Shown here: positions 44,169 through 52,987 of the stretch, piece after piece
Layout of the letters: each line of letters opens with the position of its first letter
Position numbering within the stretch: the stretch's first letter is position 1
Origin: Oscillospiraceae bacterium
GTDB lineage: Bacteria > Bacillota > Clostridia > Oscillospirales > Ruminococcaceae
Direction of reading: 5' to 3'
NCBI GenBank assembly: GCA_031282245.1
Contig: JAITEB010000045.1
Location: forward strand, 36,874 to 100,873
DNA: 64,000 nucleotides
Notes under the pieces: generated by a model
What the model saw: the letters and a program-made list of their open reading frames with translations, nothing else
Databases searched by the model: none
What the model was told of the DNA's origin: nothing
Translations under genes and position numbers: made by a program

Positions 44169-45877
44169 AGCTTTGTCAACTCCTTGAAAAACTTTGAGAA
44201 TCCGCCCTTTTCTTTTTGGGAATACAGCGCTTCCGCGCCAAGATTTTGCAGCTTGTCCCCTGTCCAGACGGCGACGGGGAAAACGGCGGCTTCCATGGTC
44301 TCCATGTTTTCCTGCGACAGGGCAAGAGAAAGCGTGAAAGCGTCCGGCGTTATTTTGTTTCTTGCAAAATATTCCAGATTTAATACGGCGGTCTCGTTTA
44401 TTTTTGAATACTTGATTTTCAACGCAAGCGAATTGCCAAGTTCGTCAAAAATCCGGCTGATATAAGTCTGGCTGATCTTGTCGAATTCGCCCGACTCCAT
44501 GCGCTTAACCCGCGCGATAATATAGCGCGTCTGCGTATCGTCCGGTTCAAGCGAAAATAAATCCGAGATTTTAGAAAAGTCGCGCAGAAAAACAGGCTGA
44601 ATCTCATCAAGGCCAAGGCCGCTTGCGCCCTTTATGGTTCCCAACGTGCTCTCTGAAGCCGAAAGCCGCCAGCCCTCGCTGATTTTCGCGCCCGAAAGCT
44701 CCAGGCCGCTTTTCGCAAGAGAATCGATCCCCGCCGGAATGCCCCAGCCCGCCGGGATTTTCCAAAGCTGGGCAATTGTTTTCTGCGCTTCGCTTTCGCT
44801 TTCGGCGGGGCGGGCAGGCCCGAAAGTCAGAATCCGCTCCAGTTCCTGGCAGTAAAACAGCGAGGTAACGCCGCAATATCCCGATTTTGAATGCCACGGA
44901 AACGCCCCCAATCCCCAAACATGCATTCTGGGCATTTCCCTGTATGATTGGCGGAATTTTCCTTTTATTTCGGCAAGCGCCGCGCCGTTCTGATTTTCAA
45001 ACGCATTGCAGCCCTCGTAGATTTGCGCAAAACCGGACAGCAGCCGGTTTTTTTGGAAAGCGGCGCTTTTTTTGGCGAAAAGCTCCAGCTCGCTTTCGGC
45101 GGTGAGGAAAAATCTTTCAAAGGCGGCAAGCCCCGCGCCATGGCAAAGCGTCGCAAACTGGCCGCAGCGTTCGCCGCAATTGGAAGGCAGGCTCGTCAAA
45201 CCAATAGAAAAAATTTCTTCTATAAAAGACTTCACATGTTTGATAACAAGTTCCGGCGGCTCGAAGCCCTTTTCGCGCTCTTCCGGCGGCTCGAAAGCCG
45301 CAAGCGAGCCGCCCTTGAATTTGATATAATGCAAGACGGCCTCAGCCTTGTGGGGGCAGTTTTTCCGCTTGCAGGAGCAAATGGCCTCGCTCAAATCCGA
45401 ATTTGGCAGAAACTGCACGGTCACGGCGCTGTCGGCAAGGCGAATACTCAAAATCTCGCCCTCGTCGAATTCGGCGCCTGCGCCGGCGTCAATCTTTGAA
45501 AAAGCGCCCGCGACTGCGGACCTGCCGCAGGCTTTGGCAAGAGTTTCCGGCGTGGCGGCGGCGACATAAGCAAAAGCCTTTTCCGGGTCGGACGGCGTTT
45601 CTTTTTCGGCGGGAATCTCCTTACCTTTCAGCAAAGCCATAAGCACATGCTTGCAGATTGAGCGCGAGGGACAGGAGCATTCAAATTTCTGCGGGCTTTC
45701 GCCGATTTTTACAGCCGTCCCGTCCAAGAACGCGGCGACCATGCCGCTCTCGGTGAATTCTATTTTGATGCCGGATTCCGGCAACTCTTTTTGGGCGCGC
45801 TTGACAAGACCTTTGTTGGCCAGGCCGGTCAAATAGTTCTCATCAATTATTTTAAGCTGGTCTTTCAGAGAAAGCAA
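44165..45877 (-). CDS. SWIM zinc-finger protein with two SWIM motifs
   Basis: A 570-residue protein. Two SWIM-type zinc sites (CxC...CxH) lie near the N-terminus: C67, C69, C75, H77 and C167, C169, C174, H176. The rest (about 200-570) is not recognised. SWIM proteins bind DNA or proteins, and bacterial ones are often near AAA/VWA genes; none is adjacent here. The frame is open to 46102 through unlikely sequence; the TTG at 45877 has AGGGGGG eight bases upstream and gives the first conserved residues (LSLKDQLKIIDENYLTGL). Confidence 0.78.
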   Translation of the reverse strand: MLSLKDQLKIIDENYLTGLANKGLVKRAQKELPESGIKIEFTESGMVAAFLDGTAVKIGESPQKFECSCPSRSICKHVLMALLKGKEIPAEKETPSDPEKAFAYVAAATPETLAKACGRSAVAGAFSKIDAGAGAEFDEGEILSIRLADSAVTVQFLPNSDLSEAICSCKRKNCPHKAEAVLHYIKFKGGSLAAFEPPEEREKGFEPPELVIKHVKSFIEEIFSIGLTSLPSNCGERCGQFATLCHGAGLAAFERFFLTAESELELFAKKSAAFQKNRLLSGFAQIYEGCNAFENQNGAALAEIKGKFRQSYREMPRMHVWGLGAFPWHSKSGYCGVTSLFYCQELERILTFGPARPAESESEAQKTIAQLWKIPAGWGIPAGIDSLAKSGLELSGAKISEGWRLSASESTLGTIKGASGLGLDEIQPVFLRDFSKISDLFSLEPDDTQTRYIIARVKRMESGEFDKISQTYISRIFDELGNSLALKIKYSKINETAVLNLEYFARNKITPDAFTLSLALSQENMETMEAAVFPVAVWTGDKLQNLGAEALYSQKEKGGFSKFFKELTKL

Positions 45878-45938
45878 ATTAAATTCCCCCCTGTTTGAGG
45901 ACTGCGGGAAGCGCCGCGGCCGCCGGGCCGCCGCCCCC

Positions 45939-46962
45939 CTAGGCCAAGTCGGAATAGGCGCGCTTAATTGCCGCAATAACTTTTTCGGTGAATTCGTCAA
46001 ATGCGGGGTCTTCAAGCTGCAATTCCGGGTGGGACATAATATACGGCAAGGTTTCGGCCATGCCCTGATCAAAGCGCTTTGTCGCGGCAAAGCCCGGGAC
46101 AAGACGCTTTAATTTTGCGTTGTCAAAAATGGCGGTAATTGCCTTGTCGCCCGTCAGAGCGCCCTCGAAATCGTAGCCGTAAGGTTTGCCCGCATGCGCA
46201 AGCATGTGCGAGCTTACATAGACAACATTGAGCTTAACGCCCAGCCGTGCGGCGATAATCCCGTGAATCTGGTTCCAGGTCAGGCACTCGTCGCCCGTGA
46301 GGTGCACGGCCTGGCCGATGGCGTGCGGGTTGGCCATAAGCCCGGCAAAACCCTTCGCGAAATCGCTGTTGTGCGTGACGGTCCAAAGGGTCGAGCCGTC
46401 GCCATGGACAATAACGGGTTTTCCCTCCAGCATTCTTTTGAGAACCTGCCACGGGCCTTTATCGCCGTGCAGGGCAAGGGGAACGCTTTCCAGACCGTAA
46501 GTATGGCTTGGACGCACTATTTGTAAGCGGAAAGCCTTCTTCCCTGAAGCGCGCCGTCAAAAGCTCTTCGCAGGCGATTTTGTTGCGGGAATAGAGCCAG
46601 TGGGGATTTGAAAGCGGGGTGCTTTCGCTTATTACCGGGGCGACGGGCGGCTTTTGATAAGCCGACGCGGAACTGATAAAAATATACTGCCGCGCTTTGT
46701 CTTTAAAAAGGCGGTAATCCCGCTCGGCCTGTTCGGGCGTAAACACGGTAAAATCCGCCACCGAGTCGAAAAATTCGCCCTCAAGCAGTTTTGCGGCGGC
46801 GGCTTCGTCGTTTATGTCGCCCTGAATAATCCTTGCGCCTTCCGGCAGGGTTTTGTTTTTGCTGCCCCTGTTGAAAAGGCAGAGTTCCCAGCCGTCGTCA
46901 AGCAGTTTTTTTGAAACGGCTGTGCTGATGGTTCCCGTTCCTCCGATTAAAAGAGCTTTCAT
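45939..46962 (-). pseudogene. NAD-dependent epimerase/dehydratase (SDR), single-base frameshift
   Basis: Two adjoining frames together encode one extended SDR of about 340 residues. The first (46962 to about 46520) begins with the NAD-binding GGTGTISTAVSKKLLDDG and includes the YSRNK-type catalytic site. The second, from about 46519 to 45939, continues with RPSHTYGLESVPL. On the minus strand the junction reads ACAAATAGTG; removing one A restores T-I-V-R-P. It lies in an AAA run (46520-46522), so a true indel and a sequencing error are equally likely. Downstream sequence is otherwise intact. Confidence 0.82.
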
Positions 46963-47038
46963 AGTCTGTAGCTTTCTCCCTTAATATTAATTTATTGAAA
47001 CCTGAAATTGCGCGTATGCCGGGCGGCATACGCAGAAT

Positions 47039-48250
47039 TTATCTAATTTTTTTGCGCAATACTGATCTTTCCGGAATTTCGCCTTCGTATTCAAAAAAGA
47101 AAACCATCTTCGCCCTCGCCGTGTTTTCTATCTCTTCGCCGTCCGGATTAAACAGTCTTTCCGGCCTAATCAAAAAAGGCTTTGAGCGCGGCGGCAAAAC
47201 TTCCAGTTCGTCCCCGGCATAGAACTTGTTGCGCTGGCTGCAGTAAACCCGCCCGCCTTCGCAACTTGTCACCACCGCGACGACATCATAATGGCGCACA
47301 TAGCCGCCGGCTTCGCGGCATTGGCCGTCTTCCGGGCGGCCAAAATAAAAGCCTGTGCCGTACTGTCTGTGGCTGACTTTTGCGACTTCCCCGGCCAGCC
47401 AAGGCTCGAACGCCGCACCGGACAAATATGCGTCAAGCGCGAGCCGGTAGGCGTTTGTCACAACCGAAACGTAATATTCGCTTTTTGCCCGGCCTTCTAT
47501 CTTGAAAGAACTTACTCCGGACTTGACAAGCTCTGATACATGCTCAATCATACACAAATCTTTTGCGTTTAGAATATAAGCGCCGTCCTCGTCCTCAAAA
47601 ACCGGGAAGAACTGCCCCGGACGCTGTTCCTCCATCAGGTGATATTTCCAGCGGCAGGGCTGGACGCATTCGCCGCGGTTTGAGTCCCGGCCCGACATAT
47701 AATTCGAGAGAAGGCATCGCCCCGAAAAAGAGACGCACATTGCGCCATGCACAAAAGCTTCTATTTCCAGCTCCGGCGGAGTTTTTGCGCGGATTTCCGC
47801 AATTTCTTCAAGACTGAGTTCCCGCGCGAGAACAATCCTCTTTGCGCCCATTTTATAAAGCGCGTTCGCCGCGGCGTAATTTACTATGCCCGTCTGCGTC
47901 GACATGTGTATTTCAATATCGGGCAGAAACTCTTTCACAAGCGAAAGCACGCCCATATCGCTGACGATAAGAGCGTCGACGCCGCTTTCCCCAACCTGAG
48001 AAAGATAATCCGGAAGCGCGCTTATTTCGTCATTGCGGGGCAGGGTGTTCAGCGCAAGATAAACCCTCGCTTCTTGTCTATGGGCAAAGCGGACGCCTTC
48101 GTCAAGCTCTTCCGGCGTGAAATTTCCGGCTGAAGCCCGCATTCCAAAGAATTTTCCGGCAAGATATACGGCGTCCGCTCCGAAAACGACTGCGGCTTTC
48201 AGTCGCTCCAGGTCGCCAGCCGGAGCAAGCAGCTCGGGCATTTTTCGCAT
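47039..48250 (-). CDS. U32-family peptidase / tRNA hydroxylation protein (TrhP-like)
   Basis: A 403-residue U32-family protein. The signature EAFVHGAMCVSFSGRCLLSN is complete, with the later GECVQPCRW and the FKIEGRAKSEYYV segment. Some U32 proteins (TrhP, RlhA) are now linked to RNA hydroxylation rather than proteolysis, and TrhP-type proteins of this length make ho5U34 in tRNA; that role is inferred. Prephenate would be the hydroxylation cofactor in that pathway. A GGGGGA site lies upstream of the ATG. It follows the OppA-like gene by 24 bases. Confidence 0.88.
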   Translation of the reverse strand: MRKMPELLAPAGDLERLKAAVVFGADAVYLAGKFFGMRASAGNFTPEELDEGVRFAHRQEARVYLALNTLPRNDEISALPDYLSQVGESGVDALIVSDMGVLSLVKEFLPDIEIHMSTQTGIVNYAAANALYKMGAKRIVLARELSLEEIAEIRAKTPPELEIEAFVHGAMCVSFSGRCLLSNYMSGRDSNRGECVQPCRWKYHLMEEQRPGQFFPVFEDEDGAYILNAKDLCMIEHVSELVKSGVSSFKIEGRAKSEYYVSVVTNAYRLALDAYLSGAAFEPWLAGEVAKVSHRQYGTGFYFGRPEDGQCREAGGYVRHYDVVAVVTSCEGGRVYCSQRNKFYAGDELEVLPPRSKPFLIRPERLFNPDGEEIENTARAKMVFFFEYEGEIPERSVLRKKIR

Positions 48251-48274
48251 ATTTATGCGGGATTCCCCCTTTTG

Positions 48275-49891
48275 TCAATTTTTTGCGTATTTAAAAAAGA
48301 TAATCCCGCCATAGGGCGAAAAATAAATGTCCTCAACATTTTTGCGGGTGATGTAATAAGTATGCTGTTTCGCAAAAGGAATCACAGCCGCGTCGGAAAG
48401 AATAAGCGCTTCCGCGCGGGCAAAAGCTTCCGCCTGGCGGCGGCTGTCGTTTATAGCGGCGACGGAATCAAGAATGCTGTCATATTGCTGGGAGTAATAG
48501 CGCGGCATATTTTTGGTTGAAGACGTTTTAAACGAATTCAGAACGGCGGAGGGGCTGTTTGAATCCGAACGCAAAGAAATCAGAGCGAGCTGGTAATCCC
48601 CGGAGGAAACTCTCTGCACAAGCTCGGCCTGCGGCACGGCTTCAATATTAATAAAAGTGGAAAGATCATTCTGCCAGCTCTTCTGCATTTGCTGGACAAT
48701 ATGGGTATAGGCTTCGTTTTCGGGATAGATCAGCGTTGTTTTGGGCAAAGCGGACAAATTATTTTCTTCAAGCCCGGCGTTAAAAAGCCGCCGCGCCTCT
48801 GACGGGCTGTATTTCAGGGCGCTGCCCGCTCCGCTTGTCTGCGAGTAGCTTTCACCCCCGACAGTTACTATAGAGGGGATAAGCGAAGACGCGGGGGACA
48901 TCCAGGAGGGCATATCGTTTTGGGAATACTTTTCGCGGTCAAGCGAAAGCGCCAGCGACTGGCGGATTTTTTTATCCGCCAGTACTTTGTCCAGCATGTT
49001 AAGACAAATAATCCACACGCTGTCTTCGTAAGCGCTTATATTATAGTCTTCAGCGCCGAGGAATTCTATCTGGGCGCCGGCCAGAATCAAAGCGTCGTTG
49101 CTGCCTTCGGAGAATCTTTGGAAAGAGCTTTCCCCCTCCTGTAAAACGCGGAACAAGACGCTTTCGGCAACGCAGGGCAGAGATGAAACATAGGCGCTGT
49201 TTTTTTCCGCATAAATATACTTTTCTTCCGAGTAAGTCCCGATATAAAAAGGCCCGTTATACAGCAAATTTCTGGCGTCCAGGCCGTAATGCGCGTCGGT
49301 GGAATCAAAAAAATCTTTGTTGCAGGGCATGGCCGCCGGGCTTGCCAAAAGGGAAAGAAAATCCGGGTTCTGGTATTTCAGCCGGATTTCCAGCGTCTGG
49401 CCGTCAATCGCCTTAACGCCGATTTGCTCCGAGCCGACTTGTCCGGAAGCGACCAGCGAGGAATTCAGGATGCATGCAAAATCGTTCGCGAAGGGCGAAG
49501 CCGTCTCCCTGTCAAAAATTCGCCGGAAAGCAAAAACAAAATCGTCCGCAGTGACGTTTGCGTAAAACTGAGCTTTGTAATCCACCCATGCCGCGTCTTT
49601 CCTCAAACTAAATGTATATATAAGGCCATCCTGGGAAACTTCATAGCTTTCGGCCACTCCGGGAATAATTTGCCCGTTTTTGTCAATGGTCACAAGACCT
49701 TCCATGACATTTTGAACAATAAGCCGCGCTTCTGTTTCAGAGAGCGTCTGGGGATCCATATTGCGGGGGTATTCGTCTATAGAATAATTAAACTCGTAGA
49801 GTTCTTCTCTTTGCAAAACGTTGCAGGAAGACAGGTTCAACGAAAGTACGCACAGCAACGCCGCAAATAAAAAAACAAAGATTCTTTTTAT
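48275..49891 (-). CDS. OppA-like oligopeptide-binding lipoprotein, probable ATA start
   Basis: A 538-residue family 5 solute-binding protein. It has the N-terminal segment PRNMDPQTLSETEARL and the typical VTADDFVFAFRRIFD and IRQSLALSLDREKY. The first conventional start is a TTG at 49858, but this would begin in the middle of the signal peptide. An in-frame ATA at 49891 restores a full lipoprotein signal: MKRIFVF, a hydrophobic run and the lipobox LSSC. AAAAGGAG ends eight bases before it. No permease or ATPase genes follow, so it may serve a remote system or act as a receptor. Confidence 0.87.
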   Translation of the reverse strand: MKRIFVFLFAALLCVLSLNLSSCNVLQREELYEFNYSIDEYPRNMDPQTLSETEARLIVQNVMEGLVTIDKNGQIIPGVAESYEVSQDGLIYTFSLRKDAAWVDYKAQFYANVTADDFVFAFRRIFDRETASPFANDFACILNSSLVASGQVGSEQIGVKAIDGQTLEIRLKYQNPDFLSLLASPAAMPCNKDFFDSTDAHYGLDARNLLYNGPFYIGTYSEEKYIYAEKNSAYVSSLPCVAESVLFRVLQEGESSFQRFSEGSNDALILAGAQIEFLGAEDYNISAYEDSVWIICLNMLDKVLADKKIRQSLALSLDREKYSQNDMPSWMSPASSLIPSIVTVGGESYSQTSGAGSALKYSPSEARRLFNAGLEENNLSALPKTTLIYPENEAYTHIVQQMQKSWQNDLSTFINIEAVPQAELVQRVSSGDYQLALISLRSDSNSPSAVLNSFKTSSTKNMPRYYSQQYDSILDSVAAINDSRRQAEAFARAEALILSDAAVIPFAKQHTYYITRKNVEDIYFSPYGGIIFFKYAKN

Positions 49892-49932
49892 AAATATCGC
49901 TCCTTTTGGCTGAAGATGCGTATGACTTTTTT

Positions 49933-49961
49933 ATTTTAACATTTTTGTACAGGAAAAACAA
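49933..49961 (-). promoter_or_regulatory. SigA-type promoter of the OppA-like gene
   Basis: On the minus strand: TTGTTT (49961-49956), a 17-base spacer and TAAAAT (49938-49933). Confidence 0.65.
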
Positions 49962-50025
49962 TTCAAAGTTTTGGTATAAAACAAGAAAATAATATAACTT
50001 GTAAATAATCTGTATTGATATTATT

Positions 50026-50056
50026 AAAGTTGCGCTGTTTGACGCAACTTTTTGCG
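50026..50056 (+). terminator. leader hairpin ahead of the phage-like cluster
   Basis: AAAGTTGCG (50026-50034) pairs with CGCAACTTT (50043-50051), followed by TTGCGTTTT. It lies between the divergent OppA-like promoter and the first phage gene. It could be an attenuator for the phage-like operon. A weak TTGTAA-17-TATTAA promoter (49999-50027) lies directly upstream. Confidence 0.55.
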
Positions 50057-50150
50057 TTTTCCGGCGAATGGTGAGAGGAGTTTTTGCAAACTGCAGACAG
50101 AGCAAAAACTATTTCTCAAAACAACAAAAAAATCGCAAGGGGGGCGGTCT

Positions 50151-50459
50151 ATGGGAGAAAAAAACAAGGCGAAAAAGGCGCTGGAGCGCCTTGCCACATG
50201 CGAGACAAGCAAAGCTTTGCTTTCCGCGTTTCTGGAAGGCGGCGGCCTGGACGGCGTAAACGAAGAGGATTTTTTCAACGTTACCAGATTAAAAAAAGTG
50301 AAAGACGGCTTTGAAGTTGAATTTTTCGACAGACTGAAAGCGCTGGAAGCGCTCAGGAAAATCGAAAAAGAAGAGGAGGGGGGAAATTATGCGCAGCTTC
50401 TCTGTCAGGCGATAAGCAAAGGAGCGGAGGCAGTGTCGGACAAAAAACAAAGTGAGTGA
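50151..50459 (+). CDS. terminase small subunit, C-terminal-like, no HTH domain
   Basis: A 102-residue protein. The middle (FFNVTRLKKVKDGFEVEFFDRLKALEAL) resembles the C-terminal oligomerisation part of XtmA-type small terminases, where this is followed by a similar tail. The helix-turn-helix domain that normally recognises the packaging site is absent; only about 40 residues precede the match. It overlaps terL by eight bases. AAGGGGGGCGG precedes the ATG. The identity rests on this similarity and on position. Confidence 0.65.
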   Translation: MGEKNKAKKALERLATCETSKALLSAFLEGGGLDGVNEEDFFNVTRLKKVKDGFEVEFFDRLKALEALRKIEKEEEGGNYAQLLCQAISKGAEAVSDKKQSE

Positions 50460-51717
50460 AATTTATCCCTTCTCGGAAAAACAGCTTGTCTGCATGAGCT
50501 GGTGGCGGGAAGGCGGCGCTTACAGCGAAAAAACAGCGATTATCTGCGACGGCGCCGTGCGCAGCGGAAAAAGCTTTTGCATGAGCGTTTCTTTTGCGCT
50601 TTGGGCCTTTTCGGGTTTTGGCGAAGACAGAAATTTTGCGCTCTGCGGCAAGACGATTATCTCGCTGCGCCGCAATGTTGTAAGGCCGCTGCTGGGACTG
50701 CTGGGCAAATTCGGCTTTGATTCAAAAGAAAACTCAAAAGAAAATTATATTGAGATTTTTCTGAAAGGGCAAAGCCGGAGATTTTATCTTTTCGGGGGCA
50801 ACAACGAAGGCTCGGCAAGTCTTATACAGGGGGCGACGTTTGCGGGAATTTTGTTCGACGAGGCCGCGCTTATGCCGCGCTCCTTTATCGAACAGGGACT
50901 TGCAAGATGCTCCGTCGAGGGCAGCCGCTTCTGGTTCAACTGCAATCCCGAAAGCCCCAGCCATTGGTTCTACAACGAGTGGATTCTGAAAAAAGACGAA
51001 AGAAACGCGCTCTATCTTCATTTCAGCATGGCTGACAATCCGTCGCTTTCTGAGAGCATGCTTGCCCGCTATAAAAAGCTTTACACAGGGGATTTCTACA
51101 GACGCTTTGTCGAGGGCGAATGGGTGACGCCGGACGGGCTTGTGTACCCGATGTTTTCTCCGGAAAGGCATATCTGCGGGAAACTTCCCGAAAATTTTGA
51201 GCGCCGCGTCATTTCCTGCGACTACGGCACAGTAAACCCGGCTTCTTTTGGGCTTTGGGGGAAGTTTCATGACAAATGGTACAGACTGAAAGAATTTTAT
51301 TATGACTCTAGACGCGAAGGCGCAAGAAAAACCGACGCGGAATACTACGAAGCGCTGGAGAGTTTGGCGGCCGGACTGAAAATAGAGAAAATTCTGGTCG
51401 ACCCATCCGCGGCAAGCTTTATCGAGCTTATACGCAAGCGCGGCAAATTCGCTGTGGAAAAAGCCGACAACGACGTTCCGAACGGTATCCGAAAAGTTGC
51501 GGACGCGCTCCATCAGGATTTGATTGCTTTTTCGCCGGACTGCAGGGACAGTATCAGGGAATTTTCGCTTTACCGCTGGGACGACAAAAAAGACGAAACG
51601 CCGCTCAAGCGCGACGACCACGCCATGGACGACATACGCTACTTTGTCGCGGCCATGTTCGGCGAGAGGCCGGCCGGATTCTTCGCGGCCAGCCTTGCCA
51701 GGCGGCAGGAGCGATAG
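50452..51717 (+). CDS. terL: terminase large subunit (PBSX/XtmB type)
   Basis: A 421-residue packaging motor. The ATPase has the Walker A variant GAVRSGKS and Walker B ILFDEAAL; the RNase H-like nuclease has D in VISCDYGTVNP, LVDPSAASF and DDHAMDDIRYF. All are intact, so the motor and nuclease should be active. The GTG start overlaps the previous gene. This is the strongest sign that the cluster packages DNA. Confidence 0.92.
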   Translation: MSEIYPFSEKQLVCMSWWREGGAYSEKTAIICDGAVRSGKSFCMSVSFALWAFSGFGEDRNFALCGKTIISLRRNVVRPLLGLLGKFGFDSKENSKENYIEIFLKGQSRRFYLFGGNNEGSASLIQGATFAGILFDEAALMPRSFIEQGLARCSVEGSRFWFNCNPESPSHWFYNEWILKKDERNALYLHFSMADNPSLSESMLARYKKLYTGDFYRRFVEGEWVTPDGLVYPMFSPERHICGKLPENFERRVISCDYGTVNPASFGLWGKFHDKWYRLKEFYYDSRREGARKTDAEYYEALESLAAGLKIEKILVDPSAASFIELIRKRGKFAVEKADNDVPNGIRKVADALHQDLIAFSPDCRDSIREFSLYRWDDKKDETPLKRDDHAMDDIRYFVAAMFGERPAGFFAASLARRQER

Positions 51718-51759
51718 TAAATTATCAGAAATTTATTTGCAGAAAGAGAGGTTGATATT

Positions 51760-52917
51760 ATAGCGCTGTTTTCAAAAAATTCAAAAAATTCAAAAAAGAA
51801 AAACCCGCCCGCGCCGCTTATGAGCCAGACGGCAAGAAAATCCGGCCACCCCTTCGGCCTGATTAATTCTTACTCCCCTCTGCGAAAACCGGAAAATATA
51901 ATCTATGAGCAAATGCGCCAGGCGGTGCCCATTATAGACGCGGGAATTCAAAAAATTATCCGCCTGATGGGAAATTTTAAAATAAGTTGCGGCGATGAAT
52001 ACGCCGACGAGCTTCTGCGCCGCTTTCTGGAAAATGTGCCCGTTTCGGGCACAGGGCTGGGCATAAGCAGCTTTTTATACGCTTATATGGATTCGCTTCT
52101 GACCTGCGGGAACGCGCTGGGCGAGATCGTTCTGGACAGCGGGGGCGGCGTTTACGGCCTGTTTAACCCGCCGCTGGACAATATCGAAATCAAACGGAGC
52201 TCAAACGGCTTTGATGTGGAACTTTGCGTAAAAAACGGCAAAAGTTCCGCCAAGCTTGCCAATAACGGGACGATTTTATTTTCCGCGCTGAATCCCCGCG
52301 CCGGAGAAGTCTCCGGCAGAAGCATTCTTGAGGGGCTGCCCTTTGTGGCGAGCATTCTTCTGGAGATCTATAACTCAATAGGCCAGAATTTTGAGCGCAT
52401 GGGAAGCCTGCGCTTTGCGGTGACCTACACTCCCCCGGACAGCGGCGCGGAACGCGCTTACACGCAGGAACGCGCGGAGGCGATCGCGCGGGAATGGCAG
52501 GAGGCCATGAGCGGAGGGCCAGTCAAAGACTTTATGGCGGTCGGAGACGTCAACATAAAAGTCATCGGCGCGGACAACCAGATAATTGACACAAACGTCC
52601 CCGTGCGGCAAATGCTTGAGCAGATTGTCGCAAAGCTGGGCGTGCCGCCCTTCCTGCTGGGGCTTAGCTGGTCAACGACAGAAAGAATGAGCAGCCAGCA
52701 GGCGGATATGCTCACCAGCGAACTGGTCAGTTATCAGACGCTTATGAACCCGGTTATATTAAAAATCTGCCGCTTTTTCCTGCGCTCGCGGGGGATTTCC
52801 GCAGAACCGCGCATTGAATGGCAGGAACTTTGTATGCAGGACATCACAGAGGACGCAAAAGCGCGGCTTGTCAACGCGCAGGCGGACAAAATCAGGCGCG
52901 AGCTGGAAAATTTGTAG
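51760..52917 (+). CDS. phage portal protein, probable ATA start
   Basis: A 385-residue SPP1/XkdE-type portal, forming the dodecameric ring where DNA enters the head. Core segments are GNALGEIVLDSGGGVYGLF and LGVPPFLLGLSW. The first conventional start (51820) has no ribosome-binding site and would lose about 20 residues. An ATA at 51760 is in frame and has AGAGAGG eight bases upstream; it gives M-ALFSKNSKN, a normal-looking basic N-terminus. Protease follows. Confidence 0.85.
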   Translation: MALFSKNSKNSKKKNPPAPLMSQTARKSGHPFGLINSYSPLRKPENIIYEQMRQAVPIIDAGIQKIIRLMGNFKISCGDEYADELLRRFLENVPVSGTGLGISSFLYAYMDSLLTCGNALGEIVLDSGGGVYGLFNPPLDNIEIKRSSNGFDVELCVKNGKSSAKLANNGTILFSALNPRAGEVSGRSILEGLPFVASILLEIYNSIGQNFERMGSLRFAVTYTPPDSGAERAYTQERAEAIAREWQEAMSGGPVKDFMAVGDVNIKVIGADNQIIDTNVPVRQMLEQIVAKLGVPPFLLGLSWSTTERMSSQQADMLTSELVSYQTLMNPVILKICRFFLRSRGISAEPRIEWQELCMQDITEDAKARLVNAQADKIRRELENL

Positions 52918-52987
52918 GGGCGATCCGTGCTCCTAACATATGGCGTATGCGCGCGAATTCAAAAAAAATCAGAAAGTGAGGTTTTTT

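Noticed and set aside
50734..51621. Minus-strand reading frame opposite terL
   Set aside because: Shadow of the terminase gene, whose motifs are intact.
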